Positions 19,119-28,169 of a stretch of DNA of 37,058 bases are shown here, piece after piece; the stretch's first letter is position 1; each line of letters starts with the position of its first letter. The position numbers and the translations under genes were made by a program. The notes beneath the pieces were generated by a model. It did not search any database, had not been told where the DNA came from, and saw only the letters and a list, made by a program, of their open reading frames with translations. Source of the DNA: Clostridia bacterium (lineage in GTDB: Bacteria > Bacillota > Clostridia > UBA1212 > UBA1255). Where the stretch lies: positions 1 through 37,058 of the forward strand of contig JAGADO010000101.1 of assembly GCA_017613535.1 (NCBI GenBank), in the 5' to 3' direction.

Positions 19119-20135
19119 TCAGACCCCCATGTTCCTGTTTTTGTAAATAAGTCTGCGCAGCGCGGCGTCCTCGAGGCACTTTCCTGCTCCGAGCGCGACG
19201 CAATCAAGGGCATTATCGGCAACGGTTACCGGTATGCCTGTCTCGATCTTTATCCTTCTGTCAAATCCGCTAAGCAGCGCACCGCCGCCGGTCAGGATAA
19301 TACCTTTGTCCATCACGTCCGCGGCAAGCTCCGGAGGCGTCTCCTCGAGCGATTCTTTAATAGCGGCGACAATGGTATTGACCGGTTCTGCGATCGCCTC
19401 TCCCACTTCCGACGAAGTGATCTTGATGTTCTTAGGAAGCCCGGTCTTCAGATCGCGTCCCTTGACCTCCATATATTCTTCCTGAGGCTTCGGATACGCC
19501 GCTCCGATCGTGCATTTGATCTCCTCCGCGGTCAGATCGCCTATAAGAAGGCTCCTTTCGCGCTTAACGTAATTTATGATCGCCTCGTCAAGCGCGTCTC
19601 CCGCGGCGCGTATGGATTTGCACAGCACTACTCCGCCGGCGGACAATACCGCGACTTCCGCGGTGCCTCCTCCGATGTCAACGACCATACTTCCGGACGA
19701 TTCTTTCAGGTCAACTCCTGCTCCGATCGCGGCCAGCACGGGCTCTTCGAAAAGGACCGGGTGCTTTTTCGCTCCGGCTTTTTCGGTCGCCTGTTCCACA
19801 GCCATATATTCGACCTCGGTAACGCCTGACGGAACACTTATTATGATGTTCGACTTTCCTACGCCGGCGGCCGACTGGGCCTTCTTCAGCACGTACCTGA
19901 TAAGTTTCTCGGCCATGTCGTAATCCGCAATGACGCCGTCCCTTATAGGCCGCACGGAAATGATGCTGGCCGGAGTACGCCCGAGCATCTTTTTCGCAGG
20001 AGCGCCAATAGCAAGCACGTCTCCCGTGTGCCTGTTAACGGCAACCACCGACGGCTCCCTTATCACGATCCCTTTTCCCTTCAGATAAACCAGAATATTA
20101 GCTGTTCCCAGATCGATACCAATATCTCTTGCCAC
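19119..20135 (-). CDS. mreB: Actin-like cell-shape protein MreB
   Basis: This 338-residue protein is an actin-fold ATPase forming membrane-bound filaments that guide cylindrical wall synthesis. The phosphate-1 motif (IGIDLGTANILVY), phosphate-2 motif (MVVDIGGGTAEVAVLS) and adenosine motif (ILTGGGALLSG) are all present, and the length is typical. Translation most likely starts at a GTG two bases after the radC stop codon, with an AGGA overlapping the end of radC, so radC and mreB are probably co-transcribed and coupled. Confidence 0.96.
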   Translation of the reverse strand: MARDIGIDLGTANILVYLKGKGIVIREPSVVAVNRHTGDVLAIGAPAKKMLGRTPASIISVRPIRDGVIADYDMAEKLIRYVLKKAQSAAGVGKSNIIISVPSGVTEVEYMAVEQATEKAGAKKHPVLFEEPVLAAIGAGVDLKESSGSMVVDIGGGTAEVAVLSAGGVVLCKSIRAAGDALDEAIINYVKRERSLLIGDLTAEEIKCTIGAAYPKPQEEYMEVKGRDLKTGLPKNIKITSSEVGEAIAEPVNTIVAAIKESLEETPPELAADVMDKGIILTGGGALLSGFDRRIKIETGIPVTVADNALDCVALGAGKCLEDAALRRLIYKNRNMGV

Positions 20136-20137
20136 TT

Positions 20138-20857
20138 TTATCCTGCCCTTTCAGCTCTTCCCGATATCTTCACCATATCACCGCTCTCAAAGAAGCTGTA
20201 ATATGTATTGTCCCCAAAAATCAGGTGATCCACCACCCGTATCCCGAGCAGTCTCCCGGCCCGGACCATTTTTTCGGTAAATTCAAAATCATCCTTGCTC
20301 GGACTGCAGTCACCTGTCGGATGGTTATGCATCAGCACGATCGATGCAGCTCTGCCGTCTATAGCCGCCGTAAAAATATCTTTCGGATCGACCATCGCCT
20401 TATTAGAGGAACCGACAGACACGATCTCGTCCCTGATGATCCTTGACCTCACGTCAAGCAGCACGACCCGCACCTGCTCATTAGCCGCTTTCATTTCCGC
20501 CATATACAGGTCGGCAATGTTCTGAACGCTCCGGATCTGTACTTTTTCTACGCGCTTCTCCCGGCTGCCCCTTTTACTCAGTTCGAACGCGGATCTAAGC
20601 ACAATCGCTTTGACCCTTCCAACGCCCTTGATCTCGGACAATTTTTCACGGCTGGCTGCCCCGATCCCCCGGAGCCCTCCGAATTTTTTCAGAAGCGTCT
20701 GCGCTATTTCGAGCGCTGTGCTCTCTTTCGTGCCGCTCCTTAGCAGAACCGCCAGCAGTTCCGCGTCGGACAATCTCTCTTCTCCCAGCGCTTCCGCTCT
20801 TTCGTAGGGTCTGATCTCCTCCGGCAGACTGCGCATCGTAAACCTGTTCTCTTCCAT
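20138..20857 (-). CDS. radC: RadC-family JAB-domain protein
   Basis: This 239-residue protein has an N-terminal helix-hairpin-helix-like region (GIGAASREKLSEIKGVG) and a C-terminal JAB/MPN-like metalloprotein domain with the full HxHPxGxxxxSxxD motif (MHNHPTGDCSPSKDD) and an upstream conserved Glu. RadC was named for a DNA-repair phenotype, but its biochemical role is unresolved. The ATG at 20857 is preceded by GGAGG with ideal spacing. An in-frame extension of 47 codons to 20998 would run through the promoter and repeat array and is rejected. The position upstream of mreBCD is common in Firmicutes. Confidence 0.94.
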   Translation of the reverse strand: MEENRFTMRSLPEEIRPYERAEALGEERLSDAELLAVLLRSGTKESTALEIAQTLLKKFGGLRGIGAASREKLSEIKGVGRVKAIVLRSAFELSKRGSREKRVEKVQIRSVQNIADLYMAEMKAANEQVRVVLLDVRSRIIRDEIVSVGSSNKAMVDPKDIFTAAIDGRAASIVLMHNHPTGDCSPSKDDFEFTEKMVRAGRLLGIRVVDHLIFGDNTYYSFFESGDMVKISGRAERAG

Positions 20858-20897
20858 TTTTTCCTCCAGACCGAACCCGTCCGGCGGAATTCCCAGC

Positions 20898-20919
20898 GCC
20901 CGGACCGTCTCGTCCGGGC
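20898..20919 (-). promoter_or_regulatory. Hairpin in the radC-mre leader
   Basis: A perfect 8-bp inverted repeat (GCCCGGAC at 898-905 and GTCCGGGC at 912-919 of this 20-kb block) with a 6-base loop lies immediately downstream of the predicted transcription start. No T-run follows, so it is not an intrinsic terminator. It could stabilise the mRNA 5' end or act as a protein-binding site. Confidence 0.55.
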
Positions 20920-20925
20920 AGGGAG

Positions 20926-20954
20926 AGTATACATTTTTTTGCCGTAAAACACAA
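20926..20954 (-). promoter_or_regulatory. Putative promoter of radC-mreBCD-mrdA
   Basis: On the minus strand a good -10 TATACT (20931-20926) is preceded, 17 bases upstream, by a weak -35 TTGTGT (20954-20949). A tandem 10-bp repeat array lies directly upstream. The weak -35 would fit a promoter that needs an activator, but that is inference. Confidence 0.55.
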
Positions 20955-20965
20955 GGCAAAGCGGA

Positions 20966-21045
20966 TATTTCCCGGTATTTACCAGCTTTTCCGGGCATTT
21001 CCGGCCGTGTCCCGGTATTTCCCGATATTTCCCGGAAAGTATTCC
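20966..21045. repeat. Tandem array of degenerate 10-bp repeats
   Basis: About seven consecutive 10-base units with consensus TATTTCCCGG on the + strand start at 20966, 20976, 20986, 20996, 21006, 21016 and 21026, followed by a slipped partial unit. The 12-mer GATATTTCCCGG occurs twice exactly 60 bases apart (20964 and 21024). The array is noncoding and lies between fhs and the radC promoter. A one-helical-turn period suggests cooperative protein binding on one face of DNA. Confidence 0.75.
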
Positions 21046-21056
21046 GGAAGCGCGTA

Positions 21057-22736
21057 TCAGAACAGTCCGGAAATAACTCCGTCGGAACTGACGTCGATCT
21101 TTTCGGCAGCCGGAACTCTCGGAAGTCCTGGCATCGTCATGATGTCGCCCGTAAGCGCTACGACGAATCCGGCACCCGCAGAAACTTTAACGTTTCTGAC
21201 AGTCACGGTGAAGTCCTCGGGAGCACCGAGCTTCAGAGGATCATCACTGAAACTGTACTGCGTCTTAGCCATGCAGACAGGAAGCTTGCCGTAACCGAGC
21301 TCCTCAAGCCTGTCGATCTGCTTCTTCGCCGCGGCAAGGATCGCCACGTCTTTTCCGCCGTAGACTTTGCGCACGATAGCGGTGATCTTATTGACCAGCG
21401 TGTCATTCAGATCGTACGCAAACGTAAATTCTTCATCACTGCCTTGTTCGCACAGCCTGACGACCTCGCGTGCAAGCGCTTCTCCGCCTTTTCCGCCCTC
21501 TGCCCAAACAGTCGAAAGAATGGTGTTGACGCCCAGAGAACGGCATTTTTCGATAATAAAATCTATTTCGCGGTCCGTATCCGTCGGGAAGCGGTTTACG
21601 GCAACGACGCACGGCCGGTGATATACGTTTCTGATGTTCGAAACATGGCGGAGCAGGTTGGGCACGCCCTTTTCAAGCGCATCGAGATCCTCCTCGGCCA
21701 GCGCCGCTTTCTGCTTTCCGCCGTGCATCTTGAGCGCCCTGACTGTCGCGACAACGACGACCGCGTCAGGCGTAAGTCCTGCCTCGCGGCACTTGATGTC
21801 CAGGAACTTTTCCGCACCGAGATCAGCTCCGAATCCGGCTTCAGTGACGGTGTAGTCGCCCATTTTCAGCGCCGTTCTGGTGGCAATAACAGAGTTACAG
21901 CCGTGCGCGATATTCGCGAAAGGTCCTCCGTGTACGAACGCAGGTGTTCCCTCGAGCGTCTGAACAAGATTCGGCTTAAGCGCATCCTTCAAGAGCGCGG
22001 TCATTGCCCCGACCGCTTTTAAATCAGACGCCGTAACGGGCTTGTCATCGTACGTGTAACCCACGATTATCCTTCCGATCCTCTTTTTAAGGTCGTCGAT
22101 CGATTCTGCGAGGCAGAACACAGCCATTATCTCGCTGGCAACGGTGATATCGTACCCGTCCTCGCGCGCAAAACCGTTTGCCTTGCCGCCAAGTCCGTCA
22201 ACGATATTTCTCAGCTGTCTGTCGTTCATATCTACGCAGCGGCGCCACGTGATCTTTCGAGGGTCAATACCGAGCGCGTTGCCCTGGTGGATATGGTTAT
22301 CCAGCATTGCCGCCAGGAGGTTGTTCGCGGCCCCGATCGCGTGAAAATCGCCCGTAAAATGCAGATTTATATCCTCCATCGGAACGACCTGCGCATATCC
22401 GCCTCCGGCCGCACCGCCTTTTATGCCGAAAACAGGGCCAAGTGACGGTTCGCGCAGCGCCACAGTCACTTTCTTTCCTATCCTCGAAAGTCCGTCCGCA
22501 AGACCGATGGTCGTGGTCGTCTTTCCCTCTCCCGCCGGAGTGGGAGTGATAGCCGTGACAAGGATAAGTCTTCCGTCCTTTTTCGCCTCGTTGCGCATAA
22601 GCGAAAGGTCGATCTTCGCCTTGTATCTGCCGTACGGCTCGACAAGGTCGGCGGGAATACCGGCTTTTTCGGCGATCTCAAAAATTGGTTTCATTTTGCA
22701 TTGCTGCGCGATCTCGATATCACTTAACACTGCCAT
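21057..22736 (-). CDS. fhs: Formate--tetrahydrofolate ligase
   Basis: This 559-residue enzyme makes 10-formyl-tetrahydrofolate from formate, tetrahydrofolate and ATP, feeding one-carbon metabolism and, in acetogens, the methyl branch of the Wood-Ljungdahl pathway. The P-loop [14 protein letters not shown] is clear, and conserved stretches include the [11 protein letters not shown] region, [17 protein letters not shown] and [21 protein letters not shown]-like sequence. The length is normal. A strong CAGGAGG lies before the ATG. It sits 54 bases after the glycosylase gene and could be expressed from the same upstream transcript. No Wood-Ljungdahl neighbours are visible here, so acetogenesis cannot be claimed. 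Confidence 0.97.
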   Translation of the reverse strand: MAVLSDIEIAQQCKMKPIFEIAEKAGIPADLVEPYGRYKAKIDLSLMRNEAKKDGRLILVTAITPTPAGEGKTTTTIGLADGLSRIGKKVTVALREPSLGPVFGIKGGAAGGGYAQVVPMEDINLHFTGDFHAIGAANNLLAAMLDNHIHQGNALGIDPRKITWRRCVDMNDRQLRNIVDGLGGKANGFAREDGYDITVASEIMAVFCLAESIDDLKKRIGRIIVGYTYDDKPVTASDLKAVGAMTALLKDALKPNLVQTLEGTPAFVHGGPFANIAHGCNSVIATRTALKMGDYTVTEAGFGADLGAEKFLDIKCREAGLTPDAVVVVATVRALKMHGGKQKAALAEEDLDALEKGVPNLLRHVSNIRNVYHRPCVVAVNRFPTDTDREIDFIIEKCRSLGVNTILSTVWAEGGKGGEALAREVVRLCEQGSDEEFTFAYDLNDTLVNKITAIVRKVYGGKDVAILAAAKKQIDRLEELGYGKLPVCMAKTQYSFSDDPLKLGAPEDFTVTVRNVKVSAGAGFVVALTGDIMTMPGLPRVPAAEKIDVSSDGVISGLF

Positions 22737-22764
22737 TTTGCTTCCTCCTGAATGCTTCCTCTGA

Positions 22765-22787
22765 ATTCTGCGTTATTCTGCGTTATT
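22765..22787. repeat. Short 10-bp tandem repeat upstream of fhs
   Basis: The decamer ATTCTGCGTT is repeated directly twice plus three bases of a third copy, about 30 bases upstream of the fhs start in the 54-base gap after the glycosylase gene. It may be an operator or a chance duplication. Confidence 0.4.
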
Positions 22788-22790
22788 TTA

Positions 22791-23693
22791 TTAGCCTTTT
22801 TCGCGCCTCCAGTAAAACAGATACTGCTGCGCGTATCCTCCGTACTCCGGAAAATGCTCTGCTACAAACCTCTTTATCTCCGCGACCGACGGTTCTTCCG
22901 CGCCATTCCGGTCCTCAAAATAAAGCTCCGTTACGAGTCTCCTGACCCAGACATCCACCGGAAAAGCGTTCATATCGCTGCCGGTAAACAGTTTTATGCA
23001 CGCCGCCACCTTCGGACCGACACCCGGGTATTGTTCGGGGTCACTGAGATCTCCGCCCAGGTCAATATATTTTTTCGCGGCTGAGACGATGTACGGCGAA
23101 CGGTATCCGGCGTGGCATACGTCAGATATCTCTTCCGGCGTCAATGCGGCAAGTTTTTCCGGCTCCGGAAATGCGTATACCGGCTCTCCGCTGTCTGGAT
23201 CCGTGCCGATCATTCGCCCGTATTTTGAACAGAGGACGTCAATACACTTGCTGATGCGCGGAATGTTGTTGTTCGCCGAAATAATGAACGAAATCAGCGC
23301 CTCGAACGGCTCCTGCTTCAGCAAACGGATACCGCCGCCGAAAGATGTTGCCGCCCGCAGATGCCCGTCATGATCCGCCAGACTTCGCTTTATCTCCGAA
23401 TAATCCGTCCCGAGGTCGAAATAATCTCCCCAGGTACCGAAAAAATCATCCGCACCGTCTCCGCAAACCGTGACCGTGCCCTTTTCCGCATCCGATCTCA
23501 GCCTGAGCCATTTACCGAGGGCAACGCCCTTCCACCATTCTCCGCACGGCCTCCACCTGAAGCATTGACCGCACGTGAATATCTGGCGGCAATCGAAATC
23601 CTTGACCTCGTACGTGTATTCTCCGCCTTCCGATACGCTGTTTCCCGGTTTTTCCCACTCCGGCAATCTTTTTTCCGGATCAGTTTTCGCCAA
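22791..23693 (-). CDS. 8-oxoguanine DNA glycosylase, OGG1 family
   Basis: This 300-residue base-excision repair enzyme resembles the bacterial form of OGG1. It shows the N-terminal OGG module with GQCFRW (42-47), the conserved EALISFIISANNNIPRI stretch (131-147) and the helix-hairpin-helix followed by Gly/Pro and Asp (PGVGPKVAACIKLF, 223-236). Catalytic Lys228 and Asp247 (FPVDVW) are present, so a bifunctional glycosylase/AP lyase is expected. Translation most likely begins at a TTG with GGGGGAA upstream, giving a 14-base overlap with the DUF6062 gene. No ATG or GTG in a good position was found before the conserved region. Confidence 0.92.
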   Translation of the reverse strand: MAKTDPEKRLPEWEKPGNSVSEGGEYTYEVKDFDCRQIFTCGQCFRWRPCGEWWKGVALGKWLRLRSDAEKGTVTVCGDGADDFFGTWGDYFDLGTDYSEIKRSLADHDGHLRAATSFGGGIRLLKQEPFEALISFIISANNNIPRISKCIDVLCSKYGRMIGTDPDSGEPVYAFPEPEKLAALTPEEISDVCHAGYRSPYIVSAAKKYIDLGGDLSDPEQYPGVGPKVAACIKLFTGSDMNAFPVDVWVRRLVTELYFEDRNGAEEPSVAEIKRFVAEHFPEYGGYAQQYLFYWRREKG

Positions 23694-24447
23694 TTTCGCG
23701 TTCCCCCGTCATTTTCCGCATGCCCCGCGGCAATGCGTCTCTCGAGTTTTTCCACGGCTCCTGCGCATTCCTGTAGTCAAACTTCTTTGTAAACCAGTTG
23801 ACCTCCTCCTGAATGCGTGAAAGATTATCCAGCTGCTGCCTCACGAGCGACGTCAGAAACTCGTCCTGCTTCCCCGAAGAAAGCATTTTTTCCGCCTTTT
23901 CGCACAGAAGGTCGAAATGCTTCATACAGTATCCCTGTCCCGCGTCGAATCTGTCGCGGAACTCCTTCTGCGAAAAATACAGGTGGAATATGACGTCGAT
24001 ATACCTCTCCACAGTCTTTTCAAGATCGGTGCAGATGCAGCATTTCTCGCTGTGCTTCTTCCAGTACTCGCAAATACCCTGAGCCGCACGCTGACCGTCC
24101 TTGCCCTTACCGCCCTTAGATCCGCCAAACAGCGATTTTTTTCCCTCATCCGCCCTCGGCTTTTCGCCCGCGATCTTCCGGAGCCTGGCTATCTGTTCGG
24201 TCATGTACGTGTCAAGGATCAGTCCGAGCCCGAGCCTGTTCGTCTGTGTTTTATACATCATCCCAAAATGCCTGCCGCAAAAACCGGTGTCGTTTGTCGC
24301 GATCCTGTTTTCCGGCTCCATCAGCGACGGTCCGAGATAGTAATTCACGCGATCGTTCTCAAACCTTGCCTCCAGTGCGCACAGCGGGCACTCGCACGGC
24401 TTTTCATAAACTTCTGTGACCGGAATGGTATAGATAGTGTCCTGCAT
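23680..24447 (-). CDS. DUF6062 family protein with paired Cys/His modules
   Basis: This 255-residue protein matches the clostridial DUF6062 family, whose function is unknown. Two similar modules are visible: C20-x2-C23 with C57-x2-H60, and C136-x2-C139 with C174-x2-H177. Spacing between the two halves is nearly identical (33 and 34 residues), and FCGRHF and YCMKHF mark equivalent positions. Each module could bind a zinc ion or metal cluster. A Lys/Gly-rich linker (about 98-120) separates them. No signal peptide is visible. Its ATG shares one base with the stop (TAATG) of the P-loop/Asp23 gene upstream, so the two are probably translated together. Confidence 0.88.
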   Translation of the reverse strand: MQDTIYTIPVTEVYEKPCECPLCALEARFENDRVNYYLGPSLMEPENRIATNDTGFCGRHFGMMYKTQTNRLGLGLILDTYMTEQIARLRKIAGEKPRADEGKKSLFGGSKGGKGKDGQRAAQGICEYWKKHSEKCCICTDLEKTVERYIDVIFHLYFSQKEFRDRFDAGQGYCMKHFDLLCEKAEKMLSSGKQDEFLTSLVRQQLDNLSRIQEEVNWFTKKFDYRNAQEPWKNSRDALPRGMRKMTGEREIGEN

Positions 24448-25376
24448 TATCTTGCCTCCATAATAATTTCCGCGGCAGCCTCTCCCGTGATGTTCGCTCC
24501 GATGTTCATGTGCGCGTTCGCCTCGTTTTCGGACTCATCCGACTGGGCGTTCTGCGCCGTTTTCTTCATAACGATGTTCTTCGCGGTAAGAATAACGGCT
24601 ACAGAGTTCAGAGAAGTGTACTTTTCGATCTCTTCCGCTATCCCTTTGCGCAGTTCCGCAAATATCTGCGGGATCCTGAAACCGTAGAACAGTACGATAT
24701 CCATTTCGACACGGATGCCATCCTCGGCCTTGTCCGCCCTGAACCGCGTGATCCTCGATACCGCTTCATTCCGCTTCGCCGCGTGCTCGGCAAGCTGGTA
24801 GATCGTGTAATCCGAGATCGTAAATTTACCGAGGTAGCTGTATGTGGGACGGATAACGGACTTCTCGCCCATCGTTTCGTAGCTGCCTGCGCCGCGCCTG
24901 CGCAAAATGTTCAGCGGGTCAAGCATTACGCCCGAAAAGTCTTTCTTGAGCTCCATCGTTGGCACGGGGACAACGTGTTTTCCTTCCATCCTGCGCGTGT
25001 TGAGCGCCTGCTGGATCTCGTACGGGCTGGAAATATCCTGAATATATACCGTTTCGTCAATATTTCCGAGCCCCAGTCTGTCCGCAATCCTCTGTACCAT
25101 CGCATCCGAAGTGCCCAGGATCAGCACCTTTTCCGCGTTGTTCTCCTTAAGAGCGCTGCGCAGTTCGAACGCGTGCGAGTCTTCGGTCAATACCGCCGTT
25201 CTGATGGCGGCTACCTTGGTTTTTTCCGCCTTCGCCGACTTCCCGGCAAGAACGGAATTGCCCTTTATCAGCAGTCCGTCGTCAATAACGAAATCGATAT
25301 TGTGTTCCTTGGCGACCCACAGCGACCGGTGGCTTTTACCCGTCCCGCTGGCGCCAACAAGCGCGCAAACGTACAT
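24447..25376 (-). CDS. P-loop NTPase fused to an Asp23/Gls24 domain
   Basis: The 309-residue product has an N-terminal Walker A motif (GASGTGKS, 8-15) in a kinase-like P-loop context, with a second Rossmann-type strand LILGTSD (85-91). Its C-terminal half (about 175-270) is an Asp23/Gls24-like domain (IRPTYSYLGKFTISDYTIYQLAEHAA onward, then the strand VEMDIVLFYGFRIP). Asp23 proteins are linked to envelope stress and alkaline tolerance in Gram-positives. An acidic tail follows. It starts 34 bases after gyrA ends and couples to the DUF6062 gene. The function of the fusion is not known to me. Confidence 0.85.
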   Translation of the reverse strand: MYVCALVGASGTGKSHRSLWVAKEHNIDFVIDDGLLIKGNSVLAGKSAKAEKTKVAAIRTAVLTEDSHAFELRSALKENNAEKVLILGTSDAMVQRIADRLGLGNIDETVYIQDISSPYEIQQALNTRRMEGKHVVPVPTMELKKDFSGVMLDPLNILRRRGAGSYETMGEKSVIRPTYSYLGKFTISDYTIYQLAEHAAKRNEAVSRITRFRADKAEDGIRVEMDIVLFYGFRIPQIFAELRKGIAEEIEKYTSLNSVAVILTAKNIVMKKTAQNAQSDESENEANAHMNIGANITGEAAAEIIMEAR

Positions 25377-25410
25377 ATCGCAGCTATCCCCGAGAGATTA
25401 TATTAAACTG

Positions 25411-28017
25411 TTATTCGTTCTCTTCCGGCTCTTCGTTCTCTTCAGCCTCTTCAGACTCTTCGAATCCTTCCGCGTTCTCAGCGTCTTCTACAACAGCCCC
25501 ATCCGTTTCGTCCGGAACAGGCATCTCGCTGGTCTCGCCCTCATCATAAGTCGTGACGTCGCAGCCGGTTATGAAGTTCGTCTCGGACGCCTTCATAAGA
25601 GTGACGCCTCTCGCCGTACGGCCGAATATGCTGATATCCTTCGCATGCACTCTGATGATCGTGCCATTGTTAGTGATCATCATTACGTCATTGTCATCAG
25701 TGACCATTAGCAGGCCGACCAGCGAACCGGTCTTTTCAGTCTTCTTATACGTGATAACGCCCTTTCCGCCGCGGTTTTGCTTGCGGTAATCCTCGATATT
25801 TCCTCTCTTGCCGAATCCAAACTCGCTTATGATGAGCGGCGTCACGCCTTCGGTGCAGACGTCGAAGCCGATCACGCAATCATTCTCGCGAAGCGTAATG
25901 CCTCTGACGCCCATCGACGCCCTGCCCGTTTCGCGCACGTCGTCAATTGAGAATCTGATCGACATTCCGTCCTTCGTGACCATCATCACGTCTTCATTGT
26001 TCGCCAGACGTACGTTAATAAGCTCGTCATCGTCGCGCAGGTCAATGGCAATTATTCCGGATGCGCGGATGTTCGCGTATGCTGCGAGCGAAGTCTTTTT
26101 AATGATACCGTTCTTCGTGCCGAACAACAGATATTTCGCGTCTTCGAACGACCTTATAGCGATCAGCGAAGCGACCTTCTCGCCTTCAGTGAGCCTCAGC
26201 AGATTCACCACCGCCGTACCCCTTGCCGTTCTGCCCGCATCCGGGATCTGATAGCCCTTGAGCGAATACATACGGCCCTTGTCCGTGATGAACAAAAGCG
26301 TGTCGTGCGAAGAAGTGATCATCAGCTGTTTGACATAATCCTCTTCCCTTGTCCCCGCTCCGACGATGCCCTTACCGCCGCGGTGCTGCGCGCGATACGT
26401 ATCGGCAGACGTCCTCTTGATATATCCGAGGTGCGTAAGCGTGATTGCTATATCGTGCTCGTTGATGAGATCTTCGAGATCGATCTCTCCCTCAAACGGA
26501 AGTATCTGTGTACGGCGTTCATCCGCATACTGAGCCTTCACCGCGAGCAGCTCGTCTTTTACGACGCCCATCAGTTTCTTTTCGTCCTCGAGCAGGCTGC
26601 GGAAATACGCTATCTCTTCCTGTTTCGCATTGTATTCCTCTAAAACCTTGCTGCGTTCGATACCGGTCAGACGGCCCAGCCTCATGTCTACTATGTACTG
26701 CGCCTGACGCTCGGTGAATTCGAAGCGCTCCATCAGTCCGGCTTTCGCTTCCGGCTCAGTACGCGACTCGCGGATGATCCGGATGACTTCATCGATATTA
26801 TCCAGCGCCTTGAGCGTGCCTTCCAATATGTGCGCTCGGTCAAGGTCTTTATCCAGATCGAACTGCGTCCTTCTGCGTACGACCGACTCCTGGTGAGCCA
26901 GGTAGTACTCCAGCGCTTCTTTGAGGTTCACGACCTTGGGCTGGTACGTGCCGTCCTCGCCCGGGACACATGTAAGCATATTAACGTTGAACGCCGATTC
27001 GAGCTCCGTATATTTGTACAGCTGGTTGAGCAGCACGTTCGCGTTAGCGTCCTTTTTAAGTTCGATAACGATGCGGATACCCGCTTTGCTGTACTCGTCG
27101 CGCAGGCCGCTGATGGCGTCAACTCTCTTATCCTTAACCAGTTCTGCGATTCGGGCAACGAGGCTGGCATTATTCACCATATAAGGCAGTTCGGACACGA
27201 TGATCTGCTGTCTGCCGTTCGGGAGCTCCTCTATATCGCACTGGGCACGGACAACGATCCTTCCCTTACCGGTCAGATACGCTTCGCGGATGCCCTGTTT
27301 TCCCATAATATTCGCACCGGTCGGAAAATCGGGGCCTTTTATGTACTGCATGAGCCCGTCAACCGATATCTCCGGGTCATCGATGAGGGCAACGACGCCG
27401 TCAATGACCTCTCCCATATTATGCGGAGGAATGTTCGTGGCCATACCGACCGCGATACCGGAAGAGCCGTTCACGAGCAGGTTCGGAAATCTGGACGGCA
27501 GCACTACGGGCTCTTCTTCGTGTTCATCGAAGTTGGGCTTGAAATCGACCGTGTTTTTATTTATATCGGCAACCATTTCGAGCGCGACTTTCGTAAGTCT
27601 CGCTTCGGTATAACGCATCGCAGCGGGAGGGTCGTTATCGCGCGAACCGAAGTTACCGTTACCGTCGACGAGCACCGCTCTCATGGAGAAGTCCTGTGCA
27701 AGTCTTACGAGCGCGTCATATATGGCGGCATCACCGTGGGGGTGATATTTACCCATAACGACACCGACCGTCGTCGCACTCTTTCTGTACGGCTTATCCG
27801 GCATGTATCCTTCTTCGAACATCGTGTAGATAATACGTCTGTGGACCGGTTTAAGACCGTCTCTGACGTCAGGAACCGCACGGTCAACGATAACACTCAT
27901 CGCGTATTCGATGAATGATTGCTGCATCTCCTTTTCGATCTCTCTCGGAACTACTTTATGTTCCGAACGAAACGCTTCGGATCCGGCAACGGGTTTGTTT
28001 TCCGTTTCATTTTTCAT
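25411..28017 (-). CDS. gyrA: DNA gyrase subunit A
   Basis: This 868-residue protein is the breakage-reunion subunit of DNA gyrase, which introduces negative supercoils with GyrB. The catalytic Tyr136 lies in [10 protein letters not shown]. The C-terminal beta-pinwheel carries two GyrA-box-like motifs (QHRGGKG and QNRGGKG), favouring GyrA over ParC. The tail is strongly acidic (about 30 residues rich in Glu). In the quinolone-determining region the position equivalent to E. coli Ser83 is Ala97 ([10 protein letters not shown]), while Asp101 matches Asp87. AAGGAGAG precedes the ATG, and a sigma-A promoter lies 40-65 bases upstream. gyrB is not adjacent. Confidence 0.97.
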   Translation of the reverse strand: MKNETENKPVAGSEAFRSEHKVVPREIEKEMQQSFIEYAMSVIVDRAVPDVRDGLKPVHRRIIYTMFEEGYMPDKPYRKSATTVGVVMGKYHPHGDAAIYDALVRLAQDFSMRAVLVDGNGNFGSRDNDPPAAMRYTEARLTKVALEMVADINKNTVDFKPNFDEHEEEPVVLPSRFPNLLVNGSSGIAVGMATNIPPHNMGEVIDGVVALIDDPEISVDGLMQYIKGPDFPTGANIMGKQGIREAYLTGKGRIVVRAQCDIEELPNGRQQIIVSELPYMVNNASLVARIAELVKDKRVDAISGLRDEYSKAGIRIVIELKKDANANVLLNQLYKYTELESAFNVNMLTCVPGEDGTYQPKVVNLKEALEYYLAHQESVVRRRTQFDLDKDLDRAHILEGTLKALDNIDEVIRIIRESRTEPEAKAGLMERFEFTERQAQYIVDMRLGRLTGIERSKVLEEYNAKQEEIAYFRSLLEDEKKLMGVVKDELLAVKAQYADERRTQILPFEGEIDLEDLINEHDIAITLTHLGYIKRTSADTYRAQHRGGKGIVGAGTREEDYVKQLMITSSHDTLLFITDKGRMYSLKGYQIPDAGRTARGTAVVNLLRLTEGEKVASLIAIRSFEDAKYLLFGTKNGIIKKTSLAAYANIRASGIIAIDLRDDDELINVRLANNEDVMMVTKDGMSIRFSIDDVRETGRASMGVRGITLRENDCVIGFDVCTEGVTPLIISEFGFGKRGNIEDYRKQNRGGKGVITYKKTEKTGSLVGLLMVTDDNDVMMITNNGTIIRVHAKDISIFGRTARGVTLMKASETNFITGCDVTTYDEGETSEMPVPDETDGAVVEDAENAEGFEESEEAEENEEPEENE

Positions 28018-28055
28018 TTCAGGTTAGCTCTCCTTGTCTGAAAATTTACTTTATT

Positions 28056-28084
28056 ATTTTACCATTTCCGGTGTTTTTTTTCAA
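28056..28084 (-). promoter_or_regulatory. Sigma-A promoter of gyrA
   Basis: On the minus strand a -35 TTGAAA (28084-28079) and -10 TAAAAT (28061-28056) are separated by exactly 17 bases, each one mismatch from consensus. The start of transcription would be near 28049, leaving a leader of about 30 bases with an AAGGAG site. This makes gyrA independent of the parB/noc-like gene. Confidence 0.8.
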
Positions 28085-28169
28085 CGGTTCTGTCGTTTGT
28101 TTTTTTCGCTCCGGACAAGCTTTTCATAAATAACAGGCTTATTTGGCTTTTTATGCGTTTCGGTGTGCG

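Noticed and set aside
20858-20998. N-terminal extension of radC by 47 codons
   Set aside because: It would cross the predicted promoter, leader hairpin and repeat array, and the ATG at 20857 has an ideal ribosome-binding site.
26830-27918. Long open frames opposite real genes, such as the 362-codon frame opposite gyrA and the 373-codon frame opposite mnmG
   Set aside because: They lie antisense to clear housekeeping genes, have no family resemblance and reflect GC-rich codon use.
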